Source: Berghia stephanieae
Lineage: Eukaryota > Mollusca > Gastropoda > Nudibranchia > Aeolidiidae
Direction: 5' to 3'
DNA length: 64,000 nucleotides
Assembly (NCBI GenBank): GCA_034508935.3
Contig: CM067446.1
Coordinates: 15,571,032 to 15,635,031, forward strand
Translations under genes and position numbers: made by a program
The notes under the pieces: generated by a model
What the model saw: only the letters and a program-made list of their open reading frames with translations
What the model was told of the DNA's origin: nothing
Database searches by the model: none
Part shown: one piece after another, positions 1 to 11,219 of the stretch
Position numbering within the stretch: position 1 is the stretch's first letter
Layout of the letters: each line of letters begins with the position of its first letter

Positions 1-1350
1 AAACTCTCATCTAGCTAATTTTTTTTTCATTGCACCGTGCTCTCAGGTGCAGCACAGGAAATGAATCATTTCAATTAAAGATGTTTATTCTGCAATTTTG
101 ATAGCTGACAGCAAAGGCTGATGTTCATATTGACATTCTGAAGCAATTTATGGTCACTTGATTGAACTTTGTGGACAGCACAAAAATGGGCAAAAATCTA
201 TCCATTTCTAGCATGTTAGGGCTCAAATGATGACATTATTCAATGAAGGGTACACAGAACGTGACATATCGTGCAAGGTAGGGTGCAGCAAGACTGAAGT
301 GCACAATGCTATTCAAAAGTACAGATCAGAAGGCATTTTTTCAGACAGAGACAAAACTGGCCGCCCAAGAAAAACTTCTCCCAGAGCTGATAGGATCATT
401 AGGATAGTGGTTTCAAAGAATCCTACTGACTCATGCCAAAAAATTCTCGATCTGTGCTCATGTTATGTGGTGTTGATGTCAGTCGTTGGACAGTCTCAAA
501 ACGCTTGACTGATGATTTCGGCCTCAGATCTCACAAACCAGCTCAAAAACCCAGGCTAACCCGAATTATGAAACAGAAACGATTGGCGAAGCACAAACAT
601 TGGACCAAAGAACAATGGGGTAACGTCATGTTTTCAGACGAATCAACTTTGCAATAGTTTGTTGTTCGTAAATATAACGTGAGAAGACCAGCTGGTAAAC
701 TGTATGATGAAAAGTATGCAGTCGAGACCATGAAACACATGCGAAGCCAAATGATTTGGGGAGCATTTTCCAAGTCAGGAACTGCCGGTCTATATTTTTT
801 GGATCCTGGAACAATGATGAATGGCCAAAAATACCTGGAACTACAGAAAGACAAACTACATTCTAATCTGCAGTCACACCAGTGTAATATATTCATGCAC
901 AACGGTGCCCCTTGCCACAGGCCAAAAATTGTTCAGGACTTTCTTTCGAAGAACAAGGTCAAGACCTTGGAATGCCCCGGAAACAGTCCAAATCCTAGTC
1001 CGATAGAGAATCTGTGGCACTACACGAAAAAAAGATTGCAGACAAACACACAGTAAAATCCTTGTTAAAGCAATCAACGATGTTTGGAGTCAAGAGCTTT
1101 CTCCAGAATACTGCCAAAACCTGATTCCCAGCATGCCTCGACGGATCAAAGCTGTCCTCAAAGCAAAAGGTGGACATACAAAATACTGAAATATGGTTCA
1201 AAGATTCAGTAAAGGTATTAAATAAAATGTTTAATCATTTGAAGTGAGTTTGTTTATTTTTCCTTGTTTCACAAGGTTTAGATTTAATGTTTATTAATTC
1301 ATTTCTTTTGGTCTTAAACTTTTGGCAACGAACAGCCTAATAGTGTAATG
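1..1350 (+). mobile_element. Tc1-like DNA transposon, right part
   Basis: The body holds a decayed Tc1-family transposase followed by a non-coding right end with the phrase CTTAAACTTTTGGCAACG near 1315-1332, of the type seen at Tc1 termini. No matching inverted terminus is found between 1 and 185, so the left end probably lies before the window. It is non-autonomous as it stands, given the interrupted transposase. Confidence 0.8.
186..1190 (+). pseudogene. Tc1-like transposase relic (DD34E family)
   Basis: The likely start is the ATG at 186 (MGKNLSIS). An N-terminal helix-turn-helix is readable from about 227 (LFNEGYTERDISCKVGCSK), then a GRPRKTS linker. The catalytic core shows the first Asp in FSDEST near 636, the block HNGAPCHRPKIV near 900, and the last acidic residue in PSPIENLW near 1005. 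The C-terminus SMPRRIKAVLKAKGG ends at a stop near 1188. The reading frame shifts just after the start, shifts again around 430, meets an in-frame stop at 655 and shifts near 1054. The second catalytic Asp, expected before GAPCH, is Asn here. Tc1 transposases are usually about 340 residues, which fits the span. The copy is dead as read. Confidence 0.9.
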
Positions 1351-1500
1351 TGTGTAAAATGCCTTACTCAAGGAAAGAGCGTCGGCACAAAAATTTTATG
1401 CGGTAACTGTCACCCATTCGGTCACTGACAAACCCACTTGACATTATTTGAGTTTTGTGACAAGACGAGACACCGCCGAGCCTCAAATGTTGTTTTGTTG
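1351..1500. other. unassigned flank of the Tc1 element
   Basis: No ORF, repeat or RNA signal is recognised here. Confidence 0.4.
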
Positions 1501-1765
1501 GTTGGTTGATTGTTGTTGTTGTTGTTGTTTTTTATTGGGTTTTTTTTTGGGGGGGGGGGGGGGTTAGAGGGGGAGTGTTTTGATTTGTTTTGGGGTTGGG
1601 GGGGGGGTGTATTTTATTTGTTTTTGTTTCGTTTTGTGTTTTTTTTGTTGTTATTGTTTTTGGTTTGGTTTGATTTGTTTTGTTTTTTTGTTTTTTTTTT
1701 TGTTTTTGTTGTTGTCTTGTTTTGTTTGTTTGTTGTTTTATTTCTGTTTTTGTTTTTCACAATCT
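1500..1765. repeat. G/T-rich low-complexity tract
   Basis: The plus strand is almost purely T and G, with G runs near 1549-1564 and 1597-1608 and then T-rich spacers. It lies immediately 5' of the first candidate exon and would act partly as its polypyrimidine tract. Translations of it are not credible genes. Confidence 0.9.
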
Positions 1766-1792
1766 ATTGTTGATGATCTGTGATCCAAACAG

Positions 1793-1915
1793 CAGTCCCA
1801 AGATCCCCTTGATCCCAGACCCGTTTGACCTGGATGACATGGACCCCTTGGAGTCCATAGAGGAATACATTACCCATCAGGCACATCTCGCGGAAACGGC
1901 TGAGCAGTTAGCAAG
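1793..1915 (+). CDS. candidate internal exon A of unidentified gene
   Basis: An open frame reads SPKIPLIPDPFDLDDM then DPLESIEEYITHQAHL, an acidic and balanced composition unlike the surrounding repeats. A T-rich tract and AG precede it, and it ends at AAG/gtgag, leaving a two-base phase. The next candidate exon (5236) begins with exactly the one base needed to complete the codon, which supports pairing. I do not recognise the protein. The exact acceptor could be at 1793 or 1796. Confidence 0.55.
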
Positions 1916-2690
1916 GTGAGGCCTGTCGTCTGATGAGAAAATATTTTTAAAGAAAGCTTTGTCCTGAAAACTTTTTCTTCATTTTTTTAAAAGTCATTAA
2001 AAAAAAGAAAATTTGTTCTCGCGTCAGATCAACAGTGGCAACTGCTTCCTACACTTTATTTATGCAAGGCTAGTCTAATACAAAATACTTTCCGCCGTGT
2101 CTGATTGCCCTGATACCCATTTACTCAGGAAAAATCAGAAATATTCGACATTTTTTTAAGCAACAAGATTAATACTTTAAGTTGACACTTGTCAAGTTTA
2201 ATATTTAAAAATCCTCCATTGGTTAAGAGGCCATGCCATTTTATGCCCATTTCACCAAAATCGTATAAAAATCACGATATTGAAAGTTTCCAAACTGGTG
2301 TCTTGTTTTTAGCACTATTGTGTGACTATTGTAAGAAGTTACTTGTCGTGTTGAAAAACAGATGACCAATCAGGATAAAGTCTGGACCATTTGTTTTCCT
2401 AACAATATTATATAATTTTCAAAACAAAGCAGAATTCACACTTGAATCATTTCTCAAGATAAACGACTTAAAACGGGTCCTGACGTGTATCTAATGGACT
2501 ACAAAATTTGATCAATGATGTCAACTATGGGCTATAGGAGTCGCACAACGTCTTACACAAAAGCAGAGTCAATTCAAAATATGTACATAGGATTGAATTA
2601 CTGTTTAAGACATTAGAAAATCAATCGGACACGGAGGAAAAGGTTGCGCATAGTCATAGAAGAAAATGGGAGATCTTGAGATGTCAGACT
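1916..2690. other. intronic sequence without recognised features
   Basis: AT-rich non-coding DNA between exon A and the tandem duplication. I see no gene, RNA or known repeat in it. Confidence 0.4.
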
Positions 2691-2698
2691 TGCATCGG

Positions 2699-3230
2699 GT
2701 ATGGTCTGGCGGTTTCAGGATTCTAAACTTTTCCAGTTTTTTTCTAATAGTTTTTGTTGTTTTGTTTTGTGTTTTTTTTGTTTAGTTGTTTTTTTTTTCT
2801 TTTTATATATTAAAAACAATTTTTAAAATTTCTTTTTGGTTGTTTTTTTTTTTTTTTTTTTTTTTTGGGGGGGGGGGGGGGTCTTTTTGACGCCTGGTAT
2901 ATATACTTAATAAAGTCCAAGGTTTGAAAGTTTTTGATGAGATGATGGTCATGTGTTTTCTGGTATGGTCTGGCGGTTTCAGGATTCTAAACTTTTCCAG
3001 TTTTTTTCTAATAGTTTTTGTTGTTTTGTTTTGTGTTTTTTTTTGTTTAGTTGTTTTTTTTTTCTTTTATATATTAAAAACAATTTTTAAAATTTCTTTT
3101 TGGTTGTTTTTTTTTTTTTTTTTTTTTTTTTTTTGGGGGGGGGGGGGGTCTTTTTGACGCCTGGTATATATACTTAATAAAGTCCAAGGTTTGAAAGTTT
3201 TTGATGAGATGATGGTCATGTGTTTTCTGG
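2699..3230 (+). repeat. 264-bp tandem direct duplication
   Basis: Two adjacent copies (about 2699-2963 and 2964-3230) begin with ATGGTCTGGCGGTTTCAGG and end with GTCATGTGTTTTCTGG. They are nearly identical apart from the length of the internal T and G runs. The low divergence suggests a recent duplication within the intron. A degraded third relative may be present around 3580-3665 (CCCAGGTTTGAGAG then GTTTCTGGCCAAATTTT). Confidence 0.9.
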
Positions 3231-3898
3231 CCAAATTTTTAAAATGTAAGTACGGCAGTATAATCATATTTTTTCTTCTTACTGAATCATTTCAGATCGA
3301 TGTCCGCGTAAGTGTCCGTTGTTTACATTTATATCAATTTAAATTTGCTTCGTTGTTTCTTTGCCTTGGTTCGATTCTTACAAAGTGTTTATTTCCCAAG
3401 ATTTCATATTTATAGCCCATCGTATCAAAGCGGTATTATGTCATGGTGGGCCTGATGCTGAATTTTGAAGTCAAAATGACAAGAATTATAACTTGTTTTA
3501 CACTATAATAAGTCACGTAATGAGAAATTCTTCTTCAGAAAGTCTTCAGAGAAGAAACCAACCCGGAGCCAATGCCTCGAAGTCCCAGGTTTGAGAGTTT
3601 TTTACAAAGATGAGGGTATTTTAAATCGATAGATATAAGAAGAACGGGTTTCTGGCCAAATTTTGAATACTTATTTTTCCAGAGTACCGCAGTTAACAGG
3701 TTAATAAAACAGACTATTTATTTCTATTGTAAATCCAATCTGTAGCATTTGAATCACCTCGACATGATAGCTTATGCAACGGTAGGTCTTTTAGTATGCG
3801 TTTTGATTTTCTTCTCTGTCTTTGCTTCTAGCAATGGTGATATTAACTAATTTAAAAAATTGGGAATATGGTGACAATTACTAATAGTGCTATAACAG

Positions 3899-4182
<284 letters not shown>

Positions 4183-4184
4183 TT

Positions 4185-4630
4185 GTTGTTGTTTTGTTTG
4201 TTTTTGTTTTTAAGGTTTTACGGCGCTTGTAACACATTTAGGTCATATCAGCGCCAGTAAAAAGGCAGAGAATTGGATATTAAAAATATTCTGGATGTAC
4301 AATAAAAAGGACTTGAGGAAAAAGTAAGTCAAGGGGAAATGGTTCAAATAGAGAATAGATGTAGATTCCAAGAGCACACTATCAGTGTACTTAGTTTGAG
4401 ATCACCTAAAAGTCTCACCCACTCACCAGCAAAAGTCCCCACTAAGAGGAATACATTCAAATGTTTACATTACAAATATTATGTTAAGAATTTAAAAAAT
4501 AACAGTACATAACAAACAAACACAAAAAGATTTACAAGGGAAATAATTAATCGCATCTCCCAAAACGATAAATATATGTTTCCCTACCAGACAAGGACTC
4601 CTTAGTGGAAACTAAGACCGCTGCAATTGG
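4185..4630 (+). repeat. R1 dispersed repeat, copy 1
   Basis: Starts with TTTTTAAGGTTTTACGGCGC and follows the R1 order: head with GGCGC...GCGCC, then AGTTTGAGATCACCTA, then GATTTACAAGG, then the tail around GGACTCC. No protein coding is evident. R1 copies are named here by homology among themselves only. Confidence 0.85.
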
Positions 4631-5235
4631 TCATTATTGCATTTTACAAAGTAACTAATGAGTATAAATATTGGTGGTGTATAAATGCATGAACAATTTT
4701 TACGAGATATTAGCAAAATATATCGATTAATTTTGAATCGAAAATGTATGTAACAAAGAGCCTCGTTTGTTTGTTCCGGGCGACACAGTTTTATAAGACC
4801 CCTACGAAATTTTGGGCTTGTTGACTATCTAGTGATATAATATAATATTATATGATTTACCCCCACAATACCCCCCCCCTCCCTCCCCCGTCCCCAATCC
4901 TCAATGCCCTCCCACAACCTATCATTCTTTTAATTTAATAGGTGGCTTTCCAAACCTGTCAAGTGACACTTAGAAAATGGGTTGATCTATTATCTTAACC
5001 AATTAGATACATAATACGAATCACCAAGAAAACGCTTAACTTCCAAAACAATCACGGTATTGTTATATAAGGCAAAGAAGACAACCGTATTTCCTTCTTT
5101 GACTCACTAAAGTTATAACAAAAAATTGCGATTTTCTAAGAATGACGATATATAATAATAGACTTGGTATGTTTTGGTAGTCAATTGCTCTTCATTTTTC
5201 CTTCTTTTTTTTTTTCCTTTTCACCACGTCATCAG
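4631..5235. other. intronic sequence, C-rich patch only
   Basis: AT-rich intron. A C-rich patch lies at about 4860-4915 and a T-rich stretch precedes the acceptor at 5235. Nothing else is recognised. Confidence 0.4.
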
Positions 5236-5395
5236 AAGCACGCGCTTTTCGGCATTCTATCCCCGAACTGAGGGAACTCCTAGGCCTATAATAACTTACT
5301 CGGCTCTCGTCACCAATAGGAAGACAGATCAGCGTCTATCGGAGACAGTCAGCGATCCAAACTTACTATCCAAACCTGTTAAAGATAAACTTCCG
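5236..5395 (+). CDS. candidate internal exon B of unidentified gene
   Basis: A pyrimidine-rich tract and CATCAG precede the exon, and CTTCCG/gtaagt is a strong donor. With the two bases carried from exon A the frame reads RSTRFSAFYPRTEGTP and ends SDPNLLSKPVKDKLP, 160 nt in all, leaving phase 0. The composition is Ser/Thr/Pro-rich, as in a disordered regulatory segment. No domain is recognised. The phase match with exon A about 3.3 kb upstream is the main evidence that both belong to one transcript. Confidence 0.6.
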
Positions 5396-5483
5396 GTAAG
5401 TGGTATTGATGGTGCTAAATGGACGATTGATTATGTGACGCACAGTCTTATCTTAAATCTCTATTATGTATGCGCTTAGCTAA

Positions 5484-5606
5484 CAAACTCATAACATTGC
5501 CATCCGGAAGTATAACGGACCAACACACATAACTATGTGTAACCTTGAACGTTTATAGACTGGATAATACAGTTAAGTGAGAATTACTTATAAACGTGGA
5601 TGGCAA
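5484..5606 (-). repeat. R6 dispersed repeat, minus-strand fragment
   Basis: The complement shares the phrases TTATACTTCCGGATGGCAAT and CTCACTAAACTGTATTAACC-like text with copies at 38.0 and 47.3 kb. It is non-coding. Confidence 0.75.
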
Positions 5607-5695
5607 AAAAAAAAAAAAAACAAGAACAAAAACCTGAATGCCGGCATCTTCATTTTATCTACATCGGGATGACTTAGATGCTGAAAATTGAACTT

Positions 5696-5698
<3 letters not shown>

Positions 5699-5741
<43 letters not shown>
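5699..5741 (+). repeat. (GT)n microsatellite
   Basis: An uninterrupted GT dinucleotide run. Confidence 0.97.
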
Positions 5742-5743
<2 letters not shown>

Positions 5744-5784
5744 GCTACATATGGCAATGAAGTAACGTTTGGAAAACCGTTTTT

Positions 5785-6092
5785 CAGCTTTGCGGTTTTG
5801 TGGTATGAATCTTGCCTTCGGACATGTAGGTACCTGGTTCGATTGCCGCTTTGGGGGGCGAAAAGTTGAGTCCTTGAGAAAAAAAAAAAAGCTCTTTATA
5901 TCAAGATCTCTTAATCCACTCGTGCAAAATGAATATTTCTGCGGCAACAGCGTTGTCTATGACCAAAAAAATTGTAATCGCTCCTCACAACTGTTATGCC
6001 TCGTCCAACACACGAGTCGCTGTTGACTTGGGATCCCTTGTAAAGAGCTTGAATACATTAACTGGATATTGCGCTATGTAGGAGTTCAAATA
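5785..6092 (+). mobile_element. SINE-A copy (tRNA-derived head), diverged
   Basis: The head keeps an A-box-like phrase (TTTTGTGGTATGAATC) and a B-box-like phrase (GGTTCGATTGCC). It continues with GTTGAGTCCTTG..., AACAGCGTTGTC and a tail TGGGATCCCTTGTAAAG. The order matches the cleaner copy at 45.48 kb, so this is an old copy in the same orientation. Confidence 0.75.
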
Positions 6093-6239
6093 GGTTTTTG
6101 TTTCGTTTTTGTTGTTTATTTTTTAAGTGTTTACAGTTAACACGTTTTAACCTGTAGGAAAATGAAAAATAATTAAATAAGAGATCAAATAGTACAGTAA
6201 AAATAGCATTCAAGTAACTTCTTAAGTTGAAAAACTTTT

Positions 6240-6548
6240 GTTGGACTTTGTAGTCTTGTGGTTTGACTCTCGTTATCGCACCGGTAGGTCCCTTGCTCGA
6301 GTCCGCTCTTGGCGGCGCAAAGATCGAGTCCTTGGAAAAGACTCTTTACTACCATTCCCTCACCGTGCTCAAGTGTAAAATGAGTACCTGGACGGTAACA
6401 GCGTTGTTTCTGCCGTAAAAAAAAAAATTACTAATAGCGTCCCAAGGGCGCCATGTTTCGTTCTACATATTGAGTGTTGCGTTTGGCTTGGGACCCTTTG
6501 TAGATCTCTTTAGCACATTTAGTATATATTGTTTTAAAATAAAGCCTC
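6240..6548 (+). mobile_element. SINE-A copy, diverged
   Basis: Same order as the 45.48-kb copy: GTAGTCTTGTGGTTTGAC, CTCGAGTCCG, GAGTCCTTGGAAAAGACTC, TGTAAAATGAGTACCTGG, and tail GGGACCCTTTGTAGATC. It lies 150 bp after another SINE-A copy, in the intron before candidate exon C. Confidence 0.8.
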
Positions 6549-6596
6549 ACATTTTTCATTGTAGTTACATTTTATTTTGATTGCGAGTTTTGAAAG

Positions 6597-6720
6597 GTTT
6601 CGCCGAACTCCAGCACGCTCTGCAGTACGACACGCTGGAGCTGGGTGACGGATATCGGCACGCTCCGACTTCTACTTCTCTCTTATCACTGTGCGCCTAG
6701 AGCAGCGGCAACGCGGGATT
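6597..6720 (+). CDS. candidate exon C of unidentified gene
   Basis: GC-richer than its surroundings and coding-like: one frame reads FAELQHALQYDTLELGDGYR, then a second frame continues LEQRQRGIG up to a donor-like gtgggt near 6721. The phase does not follow directly from exon B, so either another exon lies between or a frame slip exists. The change of frame near 6690 may be a sequencing indel. The protein is unidentified. Confidence 0.4.
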
Positions 6721-6990
6721 GGTGGGTAATAATAATAAAAATAGCTAATATAACTTTATATTATATCCATTATCATTATAATTTATTACTACACCAAAGA
6801 TCAGCGTTCAATAGTGAAAATAATGCTCAATGTGCATCTTGAAATGTATTTATATTCTTAATCAACAGGTACCAACGCCGAGAAAGATTCGCTCTGACAC
6901 TGTGCTAGTTCATTTCAGGCTCATTCATTGAAGTCGAGATTTTAGGTCTGCGAAGAAGAATAGAAACCAGACCCAAGATCAGAATCAAAT
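6721..6990. other. non-coding, nothing recognised
   Basis: AT-rich sequence following the candidate exon. No feature is recognised. Confidence 0.35.
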
Positions 6991-6992
6991 CG

Positions 6993-7197
6993 TGGTGTGT
7001 GTGTGTGTGTGTGTGTGTGTGTGGTGTGGTGTGTGTGGTGTGTGTGTGAGTGTGTGTGTGTGTTAGAAGACGGAGATGGAAGTAAGCCAGAAAGAGAATA
7101 TGCGAGTATGTTTTGTAGCTGCTGGTGCATGACAGATAGATAGATAGATAGATGAATGGATAGAGAGGATGAGAGATTCAGACAGAAAGACGACACG

Positions 7198-7265
<68 letters not shown>

Positions 7266-7300
7266 TTGTAGATGTGGTGTGTGTGTGTGTGTGTTTGTGT
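6993..7300 (+). repeat. compound microsatellite GT / GATA / GA / GT
   Basis: GT-rich tract at 6993-7061, TAGA units around 7136-7152, a GA run at 7200-7264 and a second GT run at 7276-7299. ORFs rich in His/Thr or Ser/Leu over these tracts are artefacts. Confidence 0.95.
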
Positions 7301-7526
7301 GTATTTAGGTAAGGGGACACCTTTGTACCGGTCCCTTAAAACGTGTTTTTTTTTTCACCTAAAATAAAGATTTCGGACACAGAAACATTGGTGTCATCTT
7401 AACTACCCACAAGTTTGCTTTCAGTCTAGCCTACTTTTTGATACAATAATTAGTAGAAAGTTTTGTTAAGGATAAACATAACGTTTTTGAAATCGCCTTC
7501 TTCACCCAAGATTTTGTAGATTGTTG

Positions 7527-7690
7527 GGGGTTGTTTTGTTTCTTTATAGCTAGTGCCACTTATGGGTAATTACAGCGCCAGTAAAAAGGAAGATGATTGG
7601 GGATGATCCACTATAGCAACGGATCCCGTTATGAAGGCTGCACTCAAATGTTTATAAAGTACAAAATTCAAAATAAAACAAAATTAAATT
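7527..7690 (+). repeat. R1 relic, internally deleted
   Basis: Recognisable pieces are CAGCGCCAGTAAAAAGGAAG and a tail CACTCAAATGTTTATAAAG. The middle of the family consensus is missing. Confidence 0.6.
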
Positions 7691-7759
7691 AAACTGCCTT
7701 ATTGCAACTTGTTGACCTGAAGTCTAACAGGATGTTTCTCTGTCTGATGAATTCCTCAC

Positions 7760-8275
7760 AATCCTGACACAGTCTTCTAAGACGGAGTATCTGGCTAAAT
7801 GGAATGGAGTCCTTGCATCTTTTCAGGGATCACCATTACCCTGACCGAGTATTACAAGAGGCTATTAGGAAAACTCTTGACATTACAAGAGAGGCCGCCC
7901 GCAAAGATAAACAGCCACAACAAACCAAGCGCCCACCTTGGTCCTAACACACATCCCTCATGCTAACCTAGTCAAGAAGATTTTGACGAACAATTATCAC
8001 CTTCTCCAAGCTGATGAGGACACCCAGAAGGCTTTCATTCAACTGCCTTTGGTAGCATATCGAAGAGACCGGAACTTAAAAGGATTTACTTGTAAACAGC
8101 CGCCTCGGGCCGTCACACGACAATGGATACAGGAGGTCTAAATGTAGGACGTATGAGCAGTTTAATGAAAAGAAGACCATTGCAATTCTGGGGAAAGTTT
8201 GGACCACCACAAGACCTTTTACTTGCACAGATTGCAACGTTGTGTATGCCATTAGATGCACACATTGGACCTAAT
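7760..8275 (+). mobile_element. Penelope-like retroelement fragment
   Basis: Readable blocks are RVLQEAIRKTLDITREAARK, then IPHANLVKKILTNNYHLLQ, then QLPLVAYRRDRNLKG, then a Cys-rich stretch with CNVVYAIRC at about 8233-8257. The order (end of reverse transcriptase, an RRxxNL-type phrase, then a Cys-containing linker and VVYAIRC at the start of a GIY-YIG nuclease) is characteristic of Penelope-like elements. It is a 3' fragment broken by several interruptions, and no full copy is present in the window. Confidence 0.75.
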
Positions 8276-8520
8276 CTGGAGCTTTCGACAAAATGGGCCT
8301 ATGACAAAACTGTGTCTGTGCCAAACTGGATCTGTGGCATGGGGTCTGTGACAAGCTGGGTAGTCTCCAGGCTAAGCACTTGATTCAAATGGTGCCGCTT
8401 GGGCCTTAAAAAAAAGTGAAGTTTAAGGCGGGTGTGGCAGACACAACATTTGATCCGGGTTATGCTTTTGGTGATGCTTTTAAGGCAGATATAGAGGATG
8501 TTTGTTTTTGTTTTTTGGAG
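8276..8520 (+). mobile_element. probable decayed continuation of the Penelope-like fragment
   Basis: The sequence just after the VVYAIRC block stays coding-like in patches but no longer shows clear motifs. Its assignment rests on continuity alone. Confidence 0.35.
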
Positions 8521-8617
8521 TTTTTTTTTCTTTGTGTGTGTGTGTGTCTGTATGTGTCTGTGTGTGTGTGTTTTTTTTTTTTTTGTTTTTTTTTTTGGTT
8601 TATTTGTTAGTTGATTG
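8521..8617 (+). repeat. T-rich / (GT)n tract
   Basis: T runs flank GTGTGT units interrupted by TCTGTATG. Confidence 0.9.
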
Positions 8618-8770
8618 TTTTTAAAAAGGTTTTACGGCGCTTGCGATAGATTTAGGTTATTTTAGCGTTAGTAAAAAGGAAGAAAATGGGATAGTAAAAC
8701 AGTCCTAGATTTCCAATTAAAATCACATAATAAAAGTAAGACAACGGGGAATAGTACAAATAGGTAGATA
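8618..8770 (+). repeat. R1 copy, head only
   Basis: Begins AAAAAGGTTTTACGGCGCTT and stops near AATAGGTAGATA, where the next R1 head starts. Confidence 0.8.
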
Positions 8771-8955
8771 TTTGTGTTTTTGTGTTTTTAAGGCTTTTAC
8801 GGCGCTTGCAACACATTTACGTCATATCCAGCGCCAGTAAAAAGGAAGAAAATGGGAAAGTAAAAAGTTCTAGAATTACAATTAAAGCACCCAAGAAAAA
8901 GTAAGACATAGAGGAACTGGGAACAAATAGGAATCAGATGTAAATTCCAAGAGCA

Positions 8956-9071
8956 TAATAATAATAATAATAGATCTTTATTGTCCATAAATATGGCAAT
9001 TTGTCATTTAGTTACACTTGTTATAACGTTATATGATAACTATAACATTGAACAGATATTTCACTCCTACT

Positions 9072-9154
<83 letters not shown>

Positions 9155-9346
9155 CCTCTCTTTCTTTCACGCGTGCGAACACAATATAAACATATTCATT
9201 TCATTTTCAATTCGTTACATTTGTGGCAATTCGACACCAAATATTATCATCATTATCAATTGGTCAATTAATCTAACATTAAATAGATTAATCAGTCAAT
9301 CAGTCAACGCATCAATCCTTGGGTTTTGCTGTACCATATGAAATAT
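8956..9346 (-). mobile_element. short retroposon inserted in R1, with CT run
   Basis: On the complement the insert ends TATGGACAATAAAGATC then TATTATTATT, a 3' tail with ATT units as used by several LINE or SINE groups. It contains a CT run (9077-9151). The family is not identified. Confidence 0.55.
9077..9151 (+). repeat. (CT)n microsatellite
   Basis: A nearly pure CT run. Confidence 0.97.
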
Positions 9347-9707
9347 TCAACCACCAATATACTTAGTTTGAGATCACCTATAAGTCTCATCCAGACACAA
9401 GCACAAAATCCAACAAAGAGGAATTCATTCAAATGCTTACATTATACATTCAAAATAACAAATATAATAATACATAACAGAGAGATGATTTACAAGGAAA
9501 AAAATATTATCTCCTAAAACAATAACTATGCATTTGACTGTTTCCCTCCCGGCTAGGACTCCGGCCAGAACAAAACCAAGTAATCTCATTCCAAGACAAA
9601 GACAGAAATCATGTTGGAAAACAGATATAAGGGGATAGAAGACACAGTATGTACCCCCCCCCCCCTTGCCCACTATGGGAGGTCAGGAGCCCTTCCCGGT
9701 AGTATGT

Positions 9708-9966
9708 TTTGTTGTTTTTAAGGGTTTTACGGCGCTAGCAACACAATGAGGTCATATCAGCACCAGTAAAAAGGAAGAAAATGGGAAAGTAAAAAGTTCT
9801 AGAATTACAATTAAAGCACCCAAGAAAAGGGAAGACAAAGGGAATTGGTTCAAATAGGAAACAGATGTAGATTCTAAGAGCACACCATCAAAATACTTAG
9901 TTTGAGATCACCTAAAAGTCTCATCCAGACACAAGCACAGGTCCCCACTAAGAGGAATACACTCAA
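9708..9966 (+). repeat. R1 copy, 3'-truncated
   Basis: From TTTTTAAGGGTTTTACGGCG to CACTCAAATG, where the next full copy begins. Confidence 0.85.
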
Positions 9967-10500
9967 ATGTTTGTTTTTGTTTTTAAGGGTTTTATGGCGC
10001 TTGCAACACATTTAGGTTATATCAGCGCCAGTAAAAAGGAAGAAAATGGAATAGTAAAAAGTTCTAGAATTACAATTAAAGCACCCAAGAGAAAGGAAGA
10101 CAAAGGGAACTGGGAACAAATAGGGATCAGATGCAGATTCCAAGAGCAAACCATCAATGTACTTAGTTTGAGATCACCTATAAGTCTCATCCGGACACAA
10201 GCACAAAATCCAACAAAGAGGAGTACACTCAAATGCTTACAGTATACAATTAAAATAACAAACATAATAATACATAACAGAGAGATGATTTACAAGGAAA
10301 AAAATCTCATCTCCCAAAACAATAACTATGCATTTGACTGTTTCCCTCCCAGCTAGGACTCAGGCCAGGGCTAGGAAAAAACCAAGTAATCTCATTCCGA
10401 GACAAAGACAGAAAGCAAATTGGAAAACAGATAAAGGGGATAGAAGACACAGTAAGTGCCTCCCTGCCCACTATGGAGGCCAGGATCCCCACCCAGTACA
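9967..10500 (+). repeat. R1 copy, near full length
   Basis: One of three near-complete copies. It runs from GTTTTTAAGGGTTTTATGGC to CCAGGATCCCCACCCAG, about 530 bp, and the next partial copy follows without a gap. Confidence 0.9.
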
Positions 10501-10775
10501 CTCAAATGTCTACAAATGATAATAGTATACAAAACATAATACAGTGCATAACAGAGAGATGATTTACAAGGAAAACATTATCATCTCCCAAAACTAACCA
10601 TACATTTGAATGTTTCCCTCTCAGCCAGGGTATCCGGCCAGAGTCAGGACAAAAACAAGTAATCTCATTCTAAGACAAGACAGAAAGCAAGTTGGAAAAC
10701 ATATATAGGGGGAGAAAAGACACAGTACCTCCCTGCCCACTATGGGAGGTAGGAACCCCACCCAGATCCCCAGTA
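10501..10775 (+). repeat. R1 copy, 3' half
   Basis: Begins inside the unit at TACACTCAAATG and runs to CCACCCAGATCCCC. Confidence 0.85.
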
Positions 10776-11034
10776 GTACAAATAGGGAATAAATTTAGAT
10801 TACAAGAGCACACCATCAATGAGCACAGGATTCCTTTAAGAGGAACACACTCAAATGCTTACATTATATATTCAAAACAACAAATATAACAATATATAAC
10901 AGAGGGGTGATTTACAAGGAAAAAATATCTTCTCACAAAACTTTAACCATACATTTGAATGTTTCCCTCTCAGCCAAGGACTCCGACAAGGGAAAGGACA
11001 AAACCAAGAAATCTCATTTTAAGAAAATTATAAG
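10776..11034 (+). repeat. R1 copy, partial
   Basis: Enters the unit at ACAAATAGGGAATAAATTTA and leaves at AATCTCATTTTAAG. Confidence 0.8.
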
Positions 11035-11219
11035 AGTTTTTTTCGGGCATGCAACCCATTTAGGTCATATCCGCACCAGTAACAAGCATAAAAAAGCCAC
11101 ACCTGAAGTTTTGTCTCACAATGCGATGTACTGGAGAGAGTCACTGTCATTGTCATATTATTTCAACTTTGGCAGAGAGATTATTTACAAGGGAAAAAAT
11201 ATATAATTTCCCAAAATAC
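11035..11219 (+). repeat. R1 copy, degraded with internal deletion
   Basis: Head TTCGGGCATGCAACCCATTT and a short piece resembling GATTATTTACAAGGGAAAAA. Confidence 0.7.

Larger units (their letters stand above)
8774..9705 (+). repeat. R1 copy split by a retroposon
   Basis: The head (8774-8957) stops at AAGAGCATAAT and the rest resumes near 9346 with AATATACTTAGTTTGAGATC. The two halves together make one standard R1. The ~390-bp interruption is described separately. Confidence 0.85.

Noticed and set aside
10017-10265. Minus-strand ORFs with recurring CACVRMRLIGDLKLSTL
   Set aside because: The text recurs because the R1 repeat recurs. The frame is not maintained across copies and the residues are not protein-like.
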